This document shows positions 1 to 12,658 of a DNA stretch of 64,000 nucleotides, in pieces. Source of the DNA: Lepiota brunneoincarnata. Taxonomy: Eukaryota; Basidiomycota; Agaricomycetes; Agaricales; Agaricaceae. The notes beneath the pieces are model-generated. The model saw only the letters and a program-made list of their open reading frames with translations, did no database searches and was not told where the DNA came from. The translations under genes and the position numbers were made by a program. Where the stretch lies: positions 186,001 through 250,000 of the forward strand of contig JAEBUN010000026.1 in NCBI GenBank assembly GCA_023014365.1, read 5' to 3'. The first letter of the stretch is position 1. Each line of letters begins with the position of its first letter.

Positions 1-561
1 AAAGTTTGGAATTAAAAAATATCTTATGAGATTTATTTTTCAAATAAATAAATAATGGTATACATCAGCATATACTGTCATTGGTTAGTAGGTCAGATGG
101 GTGATAAGCTCAGACAAACACTTCTATCTCACTCTATACTGGCCCAATTATTATATATATTATGGTAGAATGATATATCAACACTGGAGTTTGAGTATTT
201 GCTGGTGGGAATGCAGTAACTGATGTGACTGTCCAAGCTTGTTGCCCACCTGACCTACCAACCTACCACAGTATTATCTGAAGTTTAGAATTAAAAATCA
301 TATGAGAGCTATTATGCAATTAATTAATTATAGTTTAAGGTACCTGTTGGCATATATCTAGAGCTCAGAAGCAGAAATCATGTATGAGAGTTATCATGTA
401 ATAACTTAATTATGGTTCAAGGTAATTGTCAACATATATTACCTAAATTTCAGAATTAACAATGATTTATGAGAGTTATTGTGTAATAAATAAATTATGG
501 TTTGAGGTACCCATCAATATATATCTGGAGCTTGGAAATAAAAATGAGTTATGAGAGTTAT
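1..561. repeat. AT-rich degenerate satellite, about 87-bp units
   Basis: About five diverged tandem units share a core reading roughly 'ttatgagagttat..taattatggtt..aaggtacc..atatat'. Clear unit starts lie near 277, 369, 452 and 537. The last unit is broken by GypA at 561 and resumes at 9010, so element plus TSD sits inside one satellite unit. No coding potential is seen. Confidence 0.7.
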
Positions 562-1233
562 TGTTATCAGAAGTCTTATCAGAAGGATGGTTACTTTTAG
601 TTTACATTCCCATGTCACTATGAAACCATCAGTAGTGTACATCAGAAGGACTATTCTTAGTATATGCCTCATGTTTTCTTATCTCTGACTCATAGTTACT
701 CTGGTCTGAATTATTATATAAGGATACAGTACAATACCTTGTATGTTAGGGGAAGTAAGCGCACCGGAACCAAGTTGATATTTGGGTGGCAAATACAATC
801 GACACCCACACTACTTATATACATAGAGGCCTGCGCACAGACCGGGTAGCCAAACACTACGTAGCTACTAGAACATAACGTACGCAAACAATATACAAAC
901 AACGTCAGTCGCACGTGGGTTAGACTCGGGGATGGGGGTGGCCGAAGGCCGAGGCCGGGCTTAGGCATCGGGCATCGGCTAGAGAGGCCGAGCACGGATA
1001 CCCAACCACAGACCCCTAGACGTACCTTGCGATAGGGGGTATAGTCCCCTTACATTGTATCCTTATCTTAGTGTTATAAAGTTCTTGCCTCCTATACCTC
1101 TTTGCCATAACCGGCTGGACTTATAGTGCTCCATCATCTCCAAGTCACGCTTAGTAGGACAGGACCAAGTCTGTATAGACATCCTGTGTCAAACCCCGTG
1201 CTACTCAAGAGCGAACCCCTAACCCAGGTAACA
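562..1233 (+). repeat. 5' LTR of GypA, interrupted by solo LTR2
   Basis: This corresponds to the 384-386 bp LTR of the family once the insertion at 744-1054 is removed, and it lacks about 30 bp just upstream of the TATA box relative to other copies. The TATA region (about 717-725) and the inferred start TTATCTTAG (1062 on) are now separated by the inserted LTR2. Confidence 0.9.
744..1054 (+). mobile_element. Solo LTR2 (311 bp) inside the GypA LTR
   Basis: It starts TGTTAGGGG and ends CCCCTTACA, with the exact TSD TTGTA at 739-743 and 1055-1059. It is nearly identical to the copy at 58688-58998 and related to decayed copies at 11628 and 18307. CpG content is high, so the insertion is young compared with its decayed host. 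Confidence 0.93.
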
Positions 1234-1234
1234 A

Positions 1235-1592
1235 AACACTAAGATACTCTGCTGCTTATCTCTTGCTCGCCCTCCACTCTACTCTGCTCTGCTGACATAC
1301 TGAACATGTCAAGGTACCCTGGTTGTTCAAAACGACGTGCGAAAGAAAACTGCCTCTCTGTGTAGCCATTGCTACATCCCTCAACCTCTCCCCACCAGAA
1401 GATCTGGCTTACCTACTCATTTTTGTTTTCACTTCCACCACCAGCCTCATCACCTATTGAATCATCACCTTAGAACTCGAACATATCATGTACCCTTGTC
1501 ACTGCTGCATCATCAGATCATGGAACCTGTACTCAGGAATATCCATCATCGCAACACAATTTTTCATCCTTCTAGCGATAATGAATTGCTAG
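1235..1592 (+). pseudogene. ORF0 leader frame of GypA (decayed)
   Basis: This leader frame begins at the primer-binding site (1235-1246, AACACTAAGATA, which matches the start of the transcript) and ends at TAG 1590-1592, in the same frame as gag. It encodes two hydrophobic stretches around a Cys-rich stretch, seen intact in GypE (56949-57305). In this copy an in-frame TGA interrupts the first hydrophobic segment (CGA in GypE). Function is unknown; see the GypE entry. Confidence 0.5.
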
Positions 1593-1604
1593 ACAACTGC
1601 CACC

Positions 1605-3380
1605 ATGCCTCCAAAGAAGTTCTCGGCCCAAGAAACTCCATCACCTCCTCCCAAATCAAGAAGTAGAAGCTCAGGATCAGGAACCCAAAACCCAGATCCC
1701 AGAAGAAACCCTATCCCCACTCAAACACCCTCCCCATTCTACCCTCCATCTCCATTCAACTTGCCCACTCCAAGTACATCGACATGTACAAGAACAAGTT
1801 TTGCTGAAGAACTAGCAGAATGACAAAGAATACAACAAGAAAGAGAATTAAAGGAACACTACAAACAAGAAGAAAGAAGATGCAAACAAGCCAAAGAATA
1901 CTGTGCTAAAGTAAACCCATTAAATAACTACAAACTTCAAAGACTTGAATATGCCCTCAAGCAACCAAGAGAGCTTTCCAAATTGGAAGAAAACTTACTC
2001 ACATGCCACAAATACGCAGTAAATCAGGGAAGAACTCTCCCAGCAGATAACGACTCCGACATCTATATAACAGACAACAACCAATCGGATCCCGATCCAC
2101 AACCACCCGCACTACCCACACCAACCACACCCTTAGCCCTACTGGCTCCCCCTCTGCGACCAACACAACCCCCATCACCACCACCGCCACCGCCACCTGG
2201 ACAATTACAAATAATGGCCGCTGCACCTACCCCAAAGGAGTTAGGACTCCTCAAACCCATCGCCTTCAATGGAACTAGAAGACTATTCAAAGATTGGATC
2301 TTCCAATGCGAAGTTTACATGCTTGCTAATGCGACCACTTACAACACCGACCTCGCTAGGACCTTATTCGTCCTTTCGACAATGCAATCAGGAGATGCCC
2401 AAGCCTGGGCTAGACAATACCTTCACGAGAGAAATGCCCAAACCCAACAAGGGCAACCCATAGCCATGGAGTCATGGGACAACTTCACTGCCCAGCTCAG
2501 AGCCAACTTCACCCCGGCAGACAAACATGCATATGCACATACCAGACTTCAAACCCTGCACCAAGCAGGCAAACCAATGACTGAATTCAACACTCAGTTC
2601 AAGGAACTTGTCTGTCAATCCGGGCTAAATGAAGATCACACCCTGATCGATCTATACTGCAAGGCAATTGACTGCTGTATTGCCATGAAGATCGACAAAT
2701 CAGAAAACCCTCCGACAACTATCACCGCTTGGTACACCCGAGCCAATAAACTTGACGACAATTTCTGCCAAATCAATGCCCTCTATGGCACCCCTAGGAA
2801 CACATTTCCCCAAAGAAACCAATACCAATCCAACCGTGGACCAAGCTGCCCAAACAACAACATGCCCTACGCACAATTCTATCAAAGGAGTAACACTCCA
2901 CGCTTCACCCCACGAGACCCACATGCCATGGAAATAGACCATGCAACAGTAGAAGAAGAAGGATTCGAAGATCCTTATCCCGAAATACCCCAACTGGAAT
3001 ATGCCGAAGAAGACTCCACTCAAGAACCTTTAGAACTAGATGCCGTTGTCACTGGACAACAAATGAAGTTGTACCAAAATCAAGAATGCTTCCAATGTGG
3101 AGCTAAAGATCATTGGGTCAGTAAATGCCCTCAACCACCACCAGCTAGACACTTCCCAGGAATGCAAACCAATCCTCCTTGCCCTGCAAGAAACCCCAAT
3201 TGTCCCGGATTCCCAAACCGGAACGCCCAACAAACGCCGCAACACAAGTATTCCCTTGCCATCACAGAAGTTGCATCTCAGATGTGCCAAATGGTCGATG
3301 ACCTTGACCCCAAACTCCAACAAGAACTCCACTCCATGCTAGCTGAGGACCCAGAGATGCATCCATTCCAGGATTTTTAA
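1605..3380 (+). pseudogene. gag: gag of GypA, one in-frame TGA
   Basis: Retrotransposon Gag, the structural protein of the cytoplasmic particle. The frame runs from ATG 1605 to TAA 3378-3380 with one stop at 1821-1823 (TGA, where GypE has CGA). Order: Pro/Ser-rich N-terminus, Lys/Glu-rich helical stretch, polyproline run near 2160-2200, retrotrans_gag core from about 2215 (motif FEDWIFQCEV in the family, here FKDWIFQCEV), then one CCHC zinc knuckle CFQCGAKDHWVSKC near 3089-3130. The ATG is ACG in GypE and ACA in GypB, so it is probably a derived deamination product rather than the ancestral start. Confidence 0.9.
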
Positions 3381-6300
3381 AAAGGAACGCTGTCAACCAA
3401 TGTGCCCCTGCACGTTCCAGAACTCAGAAGGACATTTTGTACTCTCACTCCCAGAAGGACATTTTCTCAATAAACTCTGTACAATTACGACTATCCCCAA
3501 ATAAACGATTCCTTTTCTTACCCATCGAGATTTGGAGTGAACGGACATCAAAACCCATGGCCATCACCACCCTGATAGACTCAGGAGCCCAAGGGAACTT
3601 CATCTCCCACAAAGTCGTTGAACGACATGGTTATCAAACCAAACAGCTGGACCAACCAATTCCACTCAGTAATGTTGGTGGAACTGATAATCAACATGGC
3701 AAGATCCATGAATACATCAAAGTCAGAACCATCATCAATGGAAGAGATTGCATGCTAGAAGTGTACATCACAAACACTGGTGAGAAAGACCTCATCATCA
3801 GATTTCCCTGGCTGGAACAATACAATCCAGACATCAATTGGAAGACCAAGACATTCTCTTGGAAACCCCAAATCGACCACCAGAACTTTTCCAAACTCCT
3901 CAGAACCCTACAATGACCTGTTGAACTCAACTCCATCGCCATGGACATGATGGCTGGAAAAACCTCCCAACCCAAGGAAAACCCCGAAGAATACGTCAAC
4001 CTGTCAAATGTTGACCTCAATACCTTCTCCTTAGAAAGAGAAATGAACCCGATGCTTCTAACCCCATTAGAAGTAAACACCAAAGCGACACATGCCACAA
4101 CGCTCCACAATGAACAACATAACCCGACAAAATCGGCAAACCAAAAAGGAAAACAACCAGAATCAAATAAGGAACCACCCGAGATCCCTCAAAGATTTGC
4201 CCAATGGGCTAAAATATTCAACAAGAAAGCCTCCGAACAATTCCCACCATCAAGGACGTTTGATCACGAAATTGAACTAAAACCAACATTTGAAGCGAAA
4301 ATCGATGAAACCCTATCAAGTGGCACCTGCCGAAGAAAAAGCACTAAAGGAATTCATAGATGAAAACCTCCGAAAAGGGTACATCTGACCCTCAAAATCC
4401 CCTATGGCATCACCCTTCTTCTTTGTTGTCAAGAAAGGAGGAGACCTCTGACCCTGCCAAGATTATCATTATCTAAACAATCACACAGTCAAAAATGCCT
4501 ACCCAATCCCCATGATTTCCTCTATCATGGATAAACTCAAAGGAGCTAAGTACTTCACTAAGCTTGATGTCCACCTTGGATACAATAACATCAGAATCAA
4601 AGATGGCGATCAATGGAAAGCAGCATTCAAGACTCCTATGGGTCTTTTCAAACTGACTGTCATGTTTTTCGGACTCTGCAATAGTCCTGCAACGTTCCAA
4701 CATATGATGGACATGTTATTCTCTGAAATAATGGAGAAAGGAGGAATCATCATCTACATGGATGATATCCTAATCTACAGTAAAACCCAGGAAGAAACTG
4801 ACTGACTTACAGAAAAAGTACTGCAGATCCTGCAGGAAAACGACCTCTACCTCAAAACAGAGAAATGCAAGTTCAACAAACAATGACTCGAATATCTCAG
4901 CATGATCATCACGCCAGACGAGATCAAAATGGATCCCAGAAAACTCAAGGGAATAGAAGACTGGCCAGTGCCAAAAACAGTCTGACACATTCGGAAATTC
5001 ATCGGATTCTGTAACTTCTACCAGAAGTTCATCCACAGCTACTCCCACCACACCAAACCCCTGAACCAACTCCTTTCCAAATTGAACAAATTTGAATGGA
5101 AAGAAGAACAACAGAAAGTGTTTGAACTGCTCAAGAATGAATTCTTAAAAGAACTGGTACTCCTCATGCCCGACTCCACAAAACCCTTCGAAATAGAAGC
5201 CGATGCTTCCAAATTCACATCAGGAGCTGTCCTGTATCAACATGACATCAACGGAATATGGAAACCCACATTGTTCTATTCAAAGACGTTTGGACCAGCA
5301 GAATGCAATTATGACATCTATGACAGGGAACTCCTCATAATTATCTGAGCCCTCGAAGAATGGCACCATTACCTCCTTGGCAGCCCCCATACCGTCCGTA
5401 TCAGAATGGACCACCAGAACCTCACATACTGGCGCAAACCCCAGAAAATCAACTGCCAACAAGCACAATGGGTACAGACCCTCGCCGACTACAACTTCAA
5501 ACTAGAACATGTCCCAGGATCAAAGATTCCTGCACCAGACGCTCTATCAAGACATCCAGACCACATCCCCAACGAGGATAACGATAACAAAGACGTCACC
5601 ATGCTTCCAAACAACCTCTTTGTTGCCATGGTCGACATGGAAGATCAGGACTTAGTCACAGTACTCCCAGAACACCTCTTTATCGCCACTGTTGATATGG
5701 AACTCCAAGAAAGAATCACAGAATCACCCAAATCCGATGCTAGAACCACTGAAGCATTCAAACTCCTAAAAGAAACCCACCCTAACACCGCCGATAAAGA
5801 CTTTGGAATGGTCCCAACCCCAAATGGTCCACTCCTCACGTTCCAAGAACATGTCATTATTCTAGAAGACCTTCAACTAAGACACAATGTCATCACAAGA
5901 TACCATAACCACCCTACACGTGGTCACCCTGGAGAACAGGAAACATACCACCTCACCAAGAAAGAAGTATATTGGCCAGGAATGTCAACGTTCATAAAGA
6001 ACTACATCAAAGGCTGTCCAGAGTGTCAGCAACACAAAATCATATGCAGACCGGATTGCGCACTGACTCAACCAATCCCACCATCATCTTCCAAATGCCC
6101 ATTTGCCCAGATCTCATGGGATCTTATCACCAGTCTACTGCCTAGTGCCGGCCATAATGCAATATTGTCCGTGGTGGACCACAGCCTTATGAAGGGGGTA
6201 ATTTTCATCCCAACCTCAGATCGATCAAATGCCAACGACATCGGACGACTATTAATAGAAAAAGTCTTCACTAGGTTCAGACTACCTGACAAGATCATAT

Positions 6301-7217
6301 CAGATCAAGACCCCAGATTCGCCACCAACTCCCTCCGAGAACTAGCCAAACATCTAAACATCCAACAAGCATTCTCAACCGCATACCATCCCCAAACAGA
6401 TGGCTCCACCAAACGATACAACCAAGAAATCGAGACCTACCTTGCCATATACTGTACCAGAAATCCCCTTGACTGGTCAGAAACCCTCCCTATTGCCGAA
6501 TTCACACACAACTCCAAAATACATGCCTCAAGGCAGAAATCCCCATTCAAACTCATCATGGGATACAACCCTCCGCCGATACCCACAGTAATGGAAACTT
6601 CAAACTTTCCATCAGTAGATGAACACATCAGACTCCTTGATGACGCCAGAAAAGAAGCACACGTGGCACATCAACTCTCTGCCAACATTATGAAGCAAAG
6701 AACCAGAAGAACTGTCAAACCCCTTGAAACACGTCAAAAGGTATGGCTAGAAGCCAAGAACCTCAAACTCCCCTTCATTTCCAACAAAATATCCCCAAAA
6801 CGACTAGGACCTTTCCTTATCTCAGAAGTCTTATTGCCACTCACCTACAAACTAAAACTTCTGATCAAATGGAAAATACACCTGGTATTCCACAGAAACC
6901 TTCTAACCCCATATACCAAAACAGAAGCATACAGATCTCATCCGACTCCACCACCACCAGACATCATCAATGAAGAAGAAGAATATGAAATAGAAGCCAT
7001 TCTAAATCACCACCAACACCATGGAAAACTCCAATATTATGTCAAATGGAAAGGATACTCCCACACGGAGAATGAATGGATCACTGATGAAACACTCCAT
7101 GCAAACACCGAAGAATACTTAACCGAGTATAAAGAAGCTCATGGAATTCTCCAGAAAGAATGGAAACCCACCAGAACCAACCAAAGACAACTTTGTTCCC
7201 ACACCAAACATACTTAA
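3381..7217 (+). pseudogene. pol: pol of GypA (PR-RT-RNaseH-IN-chromodomain), broken
   Basis: The polyprotein has an aspartic protease (DSGAQGNF near 3580), RT with YMDD near 4758, RNase H (about 5080-5350), integrase with an HHCC zinc motif (about 5915-6040) and DDE core, and a C-terminal chromodomain with YYVKWKGYS near 7035-7065. A 1-bp insertion near 4300 shifts the frame. Several stops (for example 3916, 4446, 4804, 5346) are TGA where GypE has CGA. The last 603 codons (5406-7217) remain open. It follows gag in the -1 frame, as in GypE. Confidence 0.92.
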
Positions 7218-7220
7218 AAG

Positions 7221-8344
7221 ATGCCCATGAACCTTGACCTCACTTGCCCCCAACTACTCCCCCTTTTTCAACAACACCTTCACCAACTTCCTCATCATCC
7301 TCCGTCGTCATCATAAACAATGCAAGCGTTGAACATACTACACTTCAGACAACTCCTGTTCCGGCCCCATCTCCCTACACCCCTTCTCACACCTTTGCCG
7401 CAACATACGCCTCCCTCAGGGATGAGACCCCCAACCCCAACAACACCCCAGAACCAACAGCCGCCCCAGCCACCTCCCTTAGATACCATACAGCTGGAGT
7501 ACAATCATATGGACCAGATCACCCTTCTGACGGAGATCTGTGTGAGGCTGCCACCAACGGAGCCTTTACAACTAAATTGGAACACACTTCAATTTCAGAA
7601 TATGACCAACAACTCTGGTATGACTATACCCACCATGTACGACAGACTAAGGCTCTCGCTACTGCATACAATACACAACAAGCCTGGGCAGAATCACTCA
7701 AGTGACTTCTCCACTCAAGATCAGGCCTCATGTCTGAGGTGTCAAAGAACCTACCCAAACAAAATGAGGTACATACCTTGCAGCCCCCCACCGCAACCAT
7801 CCCCACCACTACCATGACGACCACTGCCGCTATCATTACCACTGTCCCCAACAAGGGAAGAAAGCCCACCAGTATCAGAAATCCCTTCAGACTTCTCACC
7901 CCTACCAAGGACACCACCCACACTGTTGCCAATAACAACGTCCCGATTCGGAACTCCCCCAACCCTGTTCACTCACGAACCAACCCCCAAACCACCGACA
8001 GATCAGTCTGCATCCAATGCAGACACACAGGACACTGGGCCATGGATTGCCCCCAATTTGCCTGCCTTGGATGCAAGCAATATGCCCCAGGGCATTACTC
8101 ATACGACTGCATCAAATATAGATGCCCCCACTGTGCCGTCTTCCAACCGCGCCATTAATGGACCGAATGCCCAAGTCAAAAGACTCGACACACCCCCTAC
8201 TCCAGAAATCCTACAACCCATCCCTCGACCACTCCCACAACTCACCATCGATACATTGACCTCACCCATGACGATTACTACGAGGAATGCTACAACGATG
8301 TGGCCGAATCAAACATTACAGGAGAACCGTGTGGTTCCTTCTAA
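7221..8344 (+). pseudogene. ORF3 of GypA, triple zinc-knuckle protein, broken
   Basis: This is an extra ORF after the chromodomain, with its ATG 3 nt past the pol stop. The N-terminus is Ser/Thr/Pro rich. Near 8010-8155 it has three tandem Cys/His motifs, CX2CX4HX4C then two CX2CX6HX4C. It is broken by an early 1-bp deletion, a TGA at 7703 (CGA in GypE) and a TAA just after the third knuckle. A second overlapping frame (7320-8588, also one TGA) mirrors the GypE arrangement. Function unknown; nucleic-acid binding is an inference from the knuckles. Confidence 0.75.
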
Positions 8345-8625
8345 AGAAAACCCAACCACCCCACCAGAAGAAAGGATAGAAAGTCCCCACTTCAGACACC
8401 TTCTATATGACATCTTCTATCCGGGACAACCCCCATCCCCAGAAACTGCCACTATACTCAATCTTCACAGAACTCCCACTCCCACCTTCTCTCCCATCAT
8501 TCCCCCCAGACCAGACTCCACCGACCAACCACAGATCAATTACTACAAACCAAATTACCTAGCCGAATACCCGGAAGAAAAAAACTAACAAGTTGTATGG
8601 AAAACAACTCTAGAAACGGATCTAA

Positions 8626-9009
8626 TGTTATCAGAAGTCTTATCAGAAGGATGGTTACTTTTAGTTTACATTCCCATGTCACTATGAAACCATCAGTAGT
8701 GTACATCAGAAGGACTATTCTTAGTATACACCTCATGTTTTCTTATCTCTGACTCATAGTTACTCTGGTCCGAATTATTATAGTAGGAGTACAGCCACAC
8801 TTAGAAGTATATAAGGATACAGTACAATACCTTGTATCCTTATCTTAGTGTTATAAAGTTCTTGCCTCCTATACCTCTTTGCCATAACCAGCTGGACTTA
8901 TAGTGCTCTGTCGTCTCCAAGTCACGCTTAGTAGGACAGGACCAAGTCTGTATAGACATCCTGTGTCGAACCCCGTGCTACTCAAGAGCGAACCCTAACC
9001 TGGGTAACA
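8626..9009 (+). repeat. 3' LTR of GypA (384 bp)
   Basis: TGTTATCAG to GGGTAACA, followed by TSD GTTAT. It contains the TATA region AGTATATAAGG (about 8808-8818) and the downstream TTATCTTAGTGTT that pairs with the primer-binding site. Confidence 0.93.
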
Positions 9010-9014
9010 GTTAT

Positions 9015-9288
9015 CATGTAATAAATTGATTATGGTCCAAGATACCCATCAACATATATTGGAATATGCTCAAGGCTCAATAACAGCAATGTCACAGTAA
9101 TGTGGTGGTAATGTGTGGTAATGTGCAGTAAAGTGACAGTGGTATCACAGTAAGATGGTGGCAATATGCTGTAATGTGCAGTAAAGTGACAGTTCTGTCA
9201 CAGCAAGGTGGCAGCAATGTCACAGGAGCATGGTGGTAATGTGTGGTAGGGTGATGGCAGTGTACAGTACCACATGCAGCAAATTCTT
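9015..9288. repeat. Satellite remainder plus imperfect GTAATGTG/GTGACAG repeats
   Basis: The first 50 bases complete the satellite unit interrupted by GypA. From about 9080 to 9280 short motifs (ggtaatgtg, gcagtaaagtgacagt, tgtcacag) recur irregularly. No gene is seen. Confidence 0.55.
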
Positions 9289-10890
9289 AAGGCCCTATCC
9301 TGATGACCCAACCACATCCCCAATCAGGATGAAGATAACAAATCTGTTATGATGTTACCCAAGTCTGTGTTTATCAACACAGTCAACCAGGAAATCCATG
9401 ATGACATACTAGACATGACAAGTATAACCTGCATACCACTGAACAGATTACCACACTCCTAACCCCTCTCTACACTCCCACTGACTCTCATTACTCTATG
9501 ACATGGACCCCAAAAGGTTTAATTGTTACCTTTGATGGTAATACTGTCCCACTGGAAGATCTGGAACTCCACCATCATATTGTGTGGAAATACCACAACT
9601 CTCCCACTGCTGGATACTCTGGTATTGACTCAACCCTTCATGCATTGGAGCATAATTTTTACTAGCCCAGTATGGCCAGTTTCATATGTGATTATGTCAA
9701 AAGATGCACTGACTCTCAATAGTTTAAAATTAACTGTCACCCTGCCAAGCCCACTTTTACCCCTATCCCAGCACCCAAATCAAACTGCCCATTTGCCCAG
9801 ATCTTGATGGATCTGATCACTGACCTTCCTCTCTCTGCTGGCTACAACTCTATTCTGTCCATAGTAGACCATGGACTCTTGAAGAGGGTAATTCTCACTG
9901 CTACCAACAAAACTGCAACCATCAATGACATAGCCAACATCATTCTCAACAAGGTTTATCCACACTATGGCCTACCTGAACAAATCATATCTGACTGTGA
10001 CCCATGATTTACTGCACATTCATTTCAAAAACTGTTAGAATGACTTGAAATAACTCCTGCCATGACCACTGCCTATCACCTAGAAGCCAATGGAGCAACT
10101 GAATGCTCACACCAAGAAACACAAGCATACCTCTCAATATTTTGTTCTCACCACCCTGAGAATTGGTTACAAGCCCTACCACTACTCAAATTTGCATACA
10201 ACAGTTGACCCTATGCTCTGTGAAAACAAACACCATTGAAATTATCATGGGAATACAACTGAAAGCCCTTCCTACTGTCCTCCTTGAAATGGAATCACCC
10301 ACCATTAACAACCACATGGAACTAATCAACCTCTATTGCCAAAATGCTAAATCCGCCCACAAAACAGCTATGAAACACATGGAAAATCAACATCAATCTA
10401 AATTTACCTTGTTCCACAAGAATCAAATGGTTTGGTTCAATGCCTGCAACCTAAAAACCTCATATGTCATATGCAAGATGGCCTCCAAATGTCTTGGACC
10501 ATTCCATATCCTGAATATTTTATCTCCTGTTTCATATTGACTTGAATTACTAAAACATTGGAAGATCCACCCCATATTCCATGCCCAACTCCTCATGCCC
10601 TACACCAAAACTGAGACCTATGGCCCCAATTACATCCAACCCCCACCCCAAATCATTGAAGGTGAAGAACTGTATGAAGTTGAAGCAATCTTGAACCACT
10701 GCAAACAACAAAGCCACCTCAAATACCTTGTCAAATGGCTTGGTTGGCCTGAATCAGAGAACACATAGGAACCCAAGTCTCATTTCAAATCATTCCCTGA
10801 TGGAACTAAGCACAAAACACCTGATGGAACTGTCATGCCCAAAATAATTGACAAAGGAGATGCCATAGAACTCCTGATGGAATACAAGTG
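9289..10890 (+). pseudogene. pol: pol 3' part of Gyp4 copy 1 (integrase + chromodomain)
   Basis: Scattered frames read as integrase: from 9804 'DLITDLPLSAGYNSILSIVD', then YGLPEQIISDCDP near 9968, followed by the Gyp-type linker. A chromodomain-like end (YEVEAILNHCKQQ then YLVKWLGWPESEN) lies at about 10670-10765. Stops are numerous, mostly TGA/TAG in place of CGA/CAG. It retains no RT. Confidence 0.8.
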
Positions 10891-10962
10891 ACTTTACAAC
10901 CTAGACTGAAATGATGAAAACATGCCCATTGTTCATTCTTCCCTTAAAGCCATGAAGAAACC

Positions 10963-12582
10963 ATGTCATTCTCATCAACACCCCTACCAAAAATAAACTG
11001 TACCACCCCATTTAACAGCATCATGCCCTCCTCAGTTTGCTCACTCCCCTCAGACTCCATCCATCTTTCTACCCTGCCTCCCTCTTCCAATGGGATTACC
11101 AGGTTTTCATCCATGCAACCCAACTCCAACTGCATCATCTATCAATTCCTTGTTGAAAGCACACTTAATTCCACTGAAAATACCCTGCATCACATACCAT
11201 AACAGACCACTCCCCCCAGTCCTGTTCCTCCTGTCACTGAAATGTCAACCACTGTCCCTGCTCCCCTGCTCATTGCTTCCATTAGTGACTACCTTAACAA
11301 AGTCAACAGTGCCTCTAGCCTCATCTTTTCACTTTTTATCAAACCAATACCAGCAGTATCTCAAGAAGTTTGTGATGGCTTCCTCCAACTCTGTGAAAAC
11401 CTCCTCTGCCTACAAGGCCTTGAACAAAGCATTGAACAGGTCAAAATAACAAATCAGAACATGTTAAATCATCTATGGGCCAACCCCACCTTCCACCAAA
11501 TCTTCACTGAACATTATAGCTCCACAACTGGTATATGGATTACACCTATAATCCCTGATCAAATATGACAGACACTACCAAACAACTGATTCCAATGAGT
11601 CCACTCCACCCATGAACTGTTAGGGGAGTAAGTAGGCTGGAACTAAGATGATATTTAAGTGCTGATCACAATTGGCATGCACACTATTTATATACAAATA
11701 ACAGTCTACACACAGACCAGGCAGCCAAACACTAGGTAACTACCAGTAATAATATGCACAAACAATATACAAACAATGATACTTGTACAGGGGTTGAACT
11801 TGGGGATGGGGGTGGCTGAGCCCAGACACCTTACCACAGACCCCTAGACATACCTTGTGTAAGGGGGGGTGTATGATGCCAGTCCCCTTACATCAACAAG
11901 TTTAACCTGAACAACCTCCAAGCCCTCCTACCTCACCTATTGTCATACCCCCTGCCTCAGCACCCCCACCTCAAACTCAACAACAAATAGTGGAAGCTCT
12001 CAACTGCTGACTTGAAACCCACACCACAATGGATACTCAGCCTTACTCCCAAGACCTCCTACCACCCCCACCATTATACCCCAAGCCCAAACAATCTGCT
12101 TGTATGATGTTGGCTGAAATTGCTGCTTTTGAATGCTACTAGATTGGTCACTGGGCAAAACTCTGCCCCCAATATGTTGGAATGGGCAATTCCAGCAAAC
12201 TAGTAGAATGCCCCTGACCACCTTATGGAGGCCATATTGTAGGTAGATTATATACACCTGTAGTTTACCAGTAGCACCTTGTCCATTTACCTCCCTACCC
12301 TCCCTCTTGTCACCCTGTCATTGTCTCTCATGAATACATGCCCTTGTTGCTGTCCACCTTCTTGAGCTGATTTTAACACAATATACCTATCATCACTGCA
12401 ACCATTCAGTACCACAGCACTATATGCAAGAATGCCCAGTTTGCCACCAGAACCATCACAACACCATGCTCAAAAGGACAGCACAATGTTATGCCCAAAC
12501 CTATAGACAAACATGTGATATCACTGACAATGGCCAATACAACAACTATGACTATGCCTATGACAATTATGTCAATTTCTAG
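10963..12582 (+). pseudogene. ORF3 of Gyp4 copy 1, zinc-knuckle protein, broken
   Basis: This is a post-pol reading frame like that of GypE. The N-terminal Ser/Pro-rich part runs 10963-11568 and is interrupted by a solo LTR2 (11628-11892). A knuckle remnant IGHWAKLCPQY is at about 12140-12175. The C-terminus, up to TAG 12580-12582, has CNHSVPQHYMQEC (CX6HX4C spacing, the same as knuckle 2 of GypE ORF3), then CPVCHQNHH and a Tyr/Asp-rich tail. This shows that ORF3 is shared by two chromovirus families. Stops and frameshifts make it a pseudogene. Confidence 0.6.
11628..11892 (+). mobile_element. Decayed solo LTR2
   Basis: TGTTAGGGG to CCCCTTACA, 265 bp, matching the copies at 744 and 58688 with many C-to-T/G-to-A differences. 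Flanks TGAAC and TCAAC differ by one base, consistent with an aged 5-bp TSD. Confidence 0.85.
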
Positions 12583-12658
12583 GGGAGACCTATATCCCAC
12601 CCTTGTACTCCACTGGTTTTTGGTTTCAAAATGGAGTTCAAAGAATAGAAGGGGGTAA

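Larger units (their letters stand above)
562..9009 (+). mobile_element. GypA: full-length decayed Ty3/Gypsy chromovirus
   Basis: The element is bounded by LTRs starting TGTTATCAG and ending GGGTAACA and is flanked by the 5-bp TSD GTTAT (557-561 and 9010-9014). The order is 5' LTR, self-priming primer-binding site, leader frame, gag, pol (protease, RT, RNase H, integrase, chromodomain), ORF3, 3' LTR. It is the same family as GypB (19080), GypC (35097) and GypE (49486). Many CGA codons have become TGA and CpG is depleted, so it is inactive. A solo LTR2 is nested in its 5' LTR. Confidence 0.95.
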
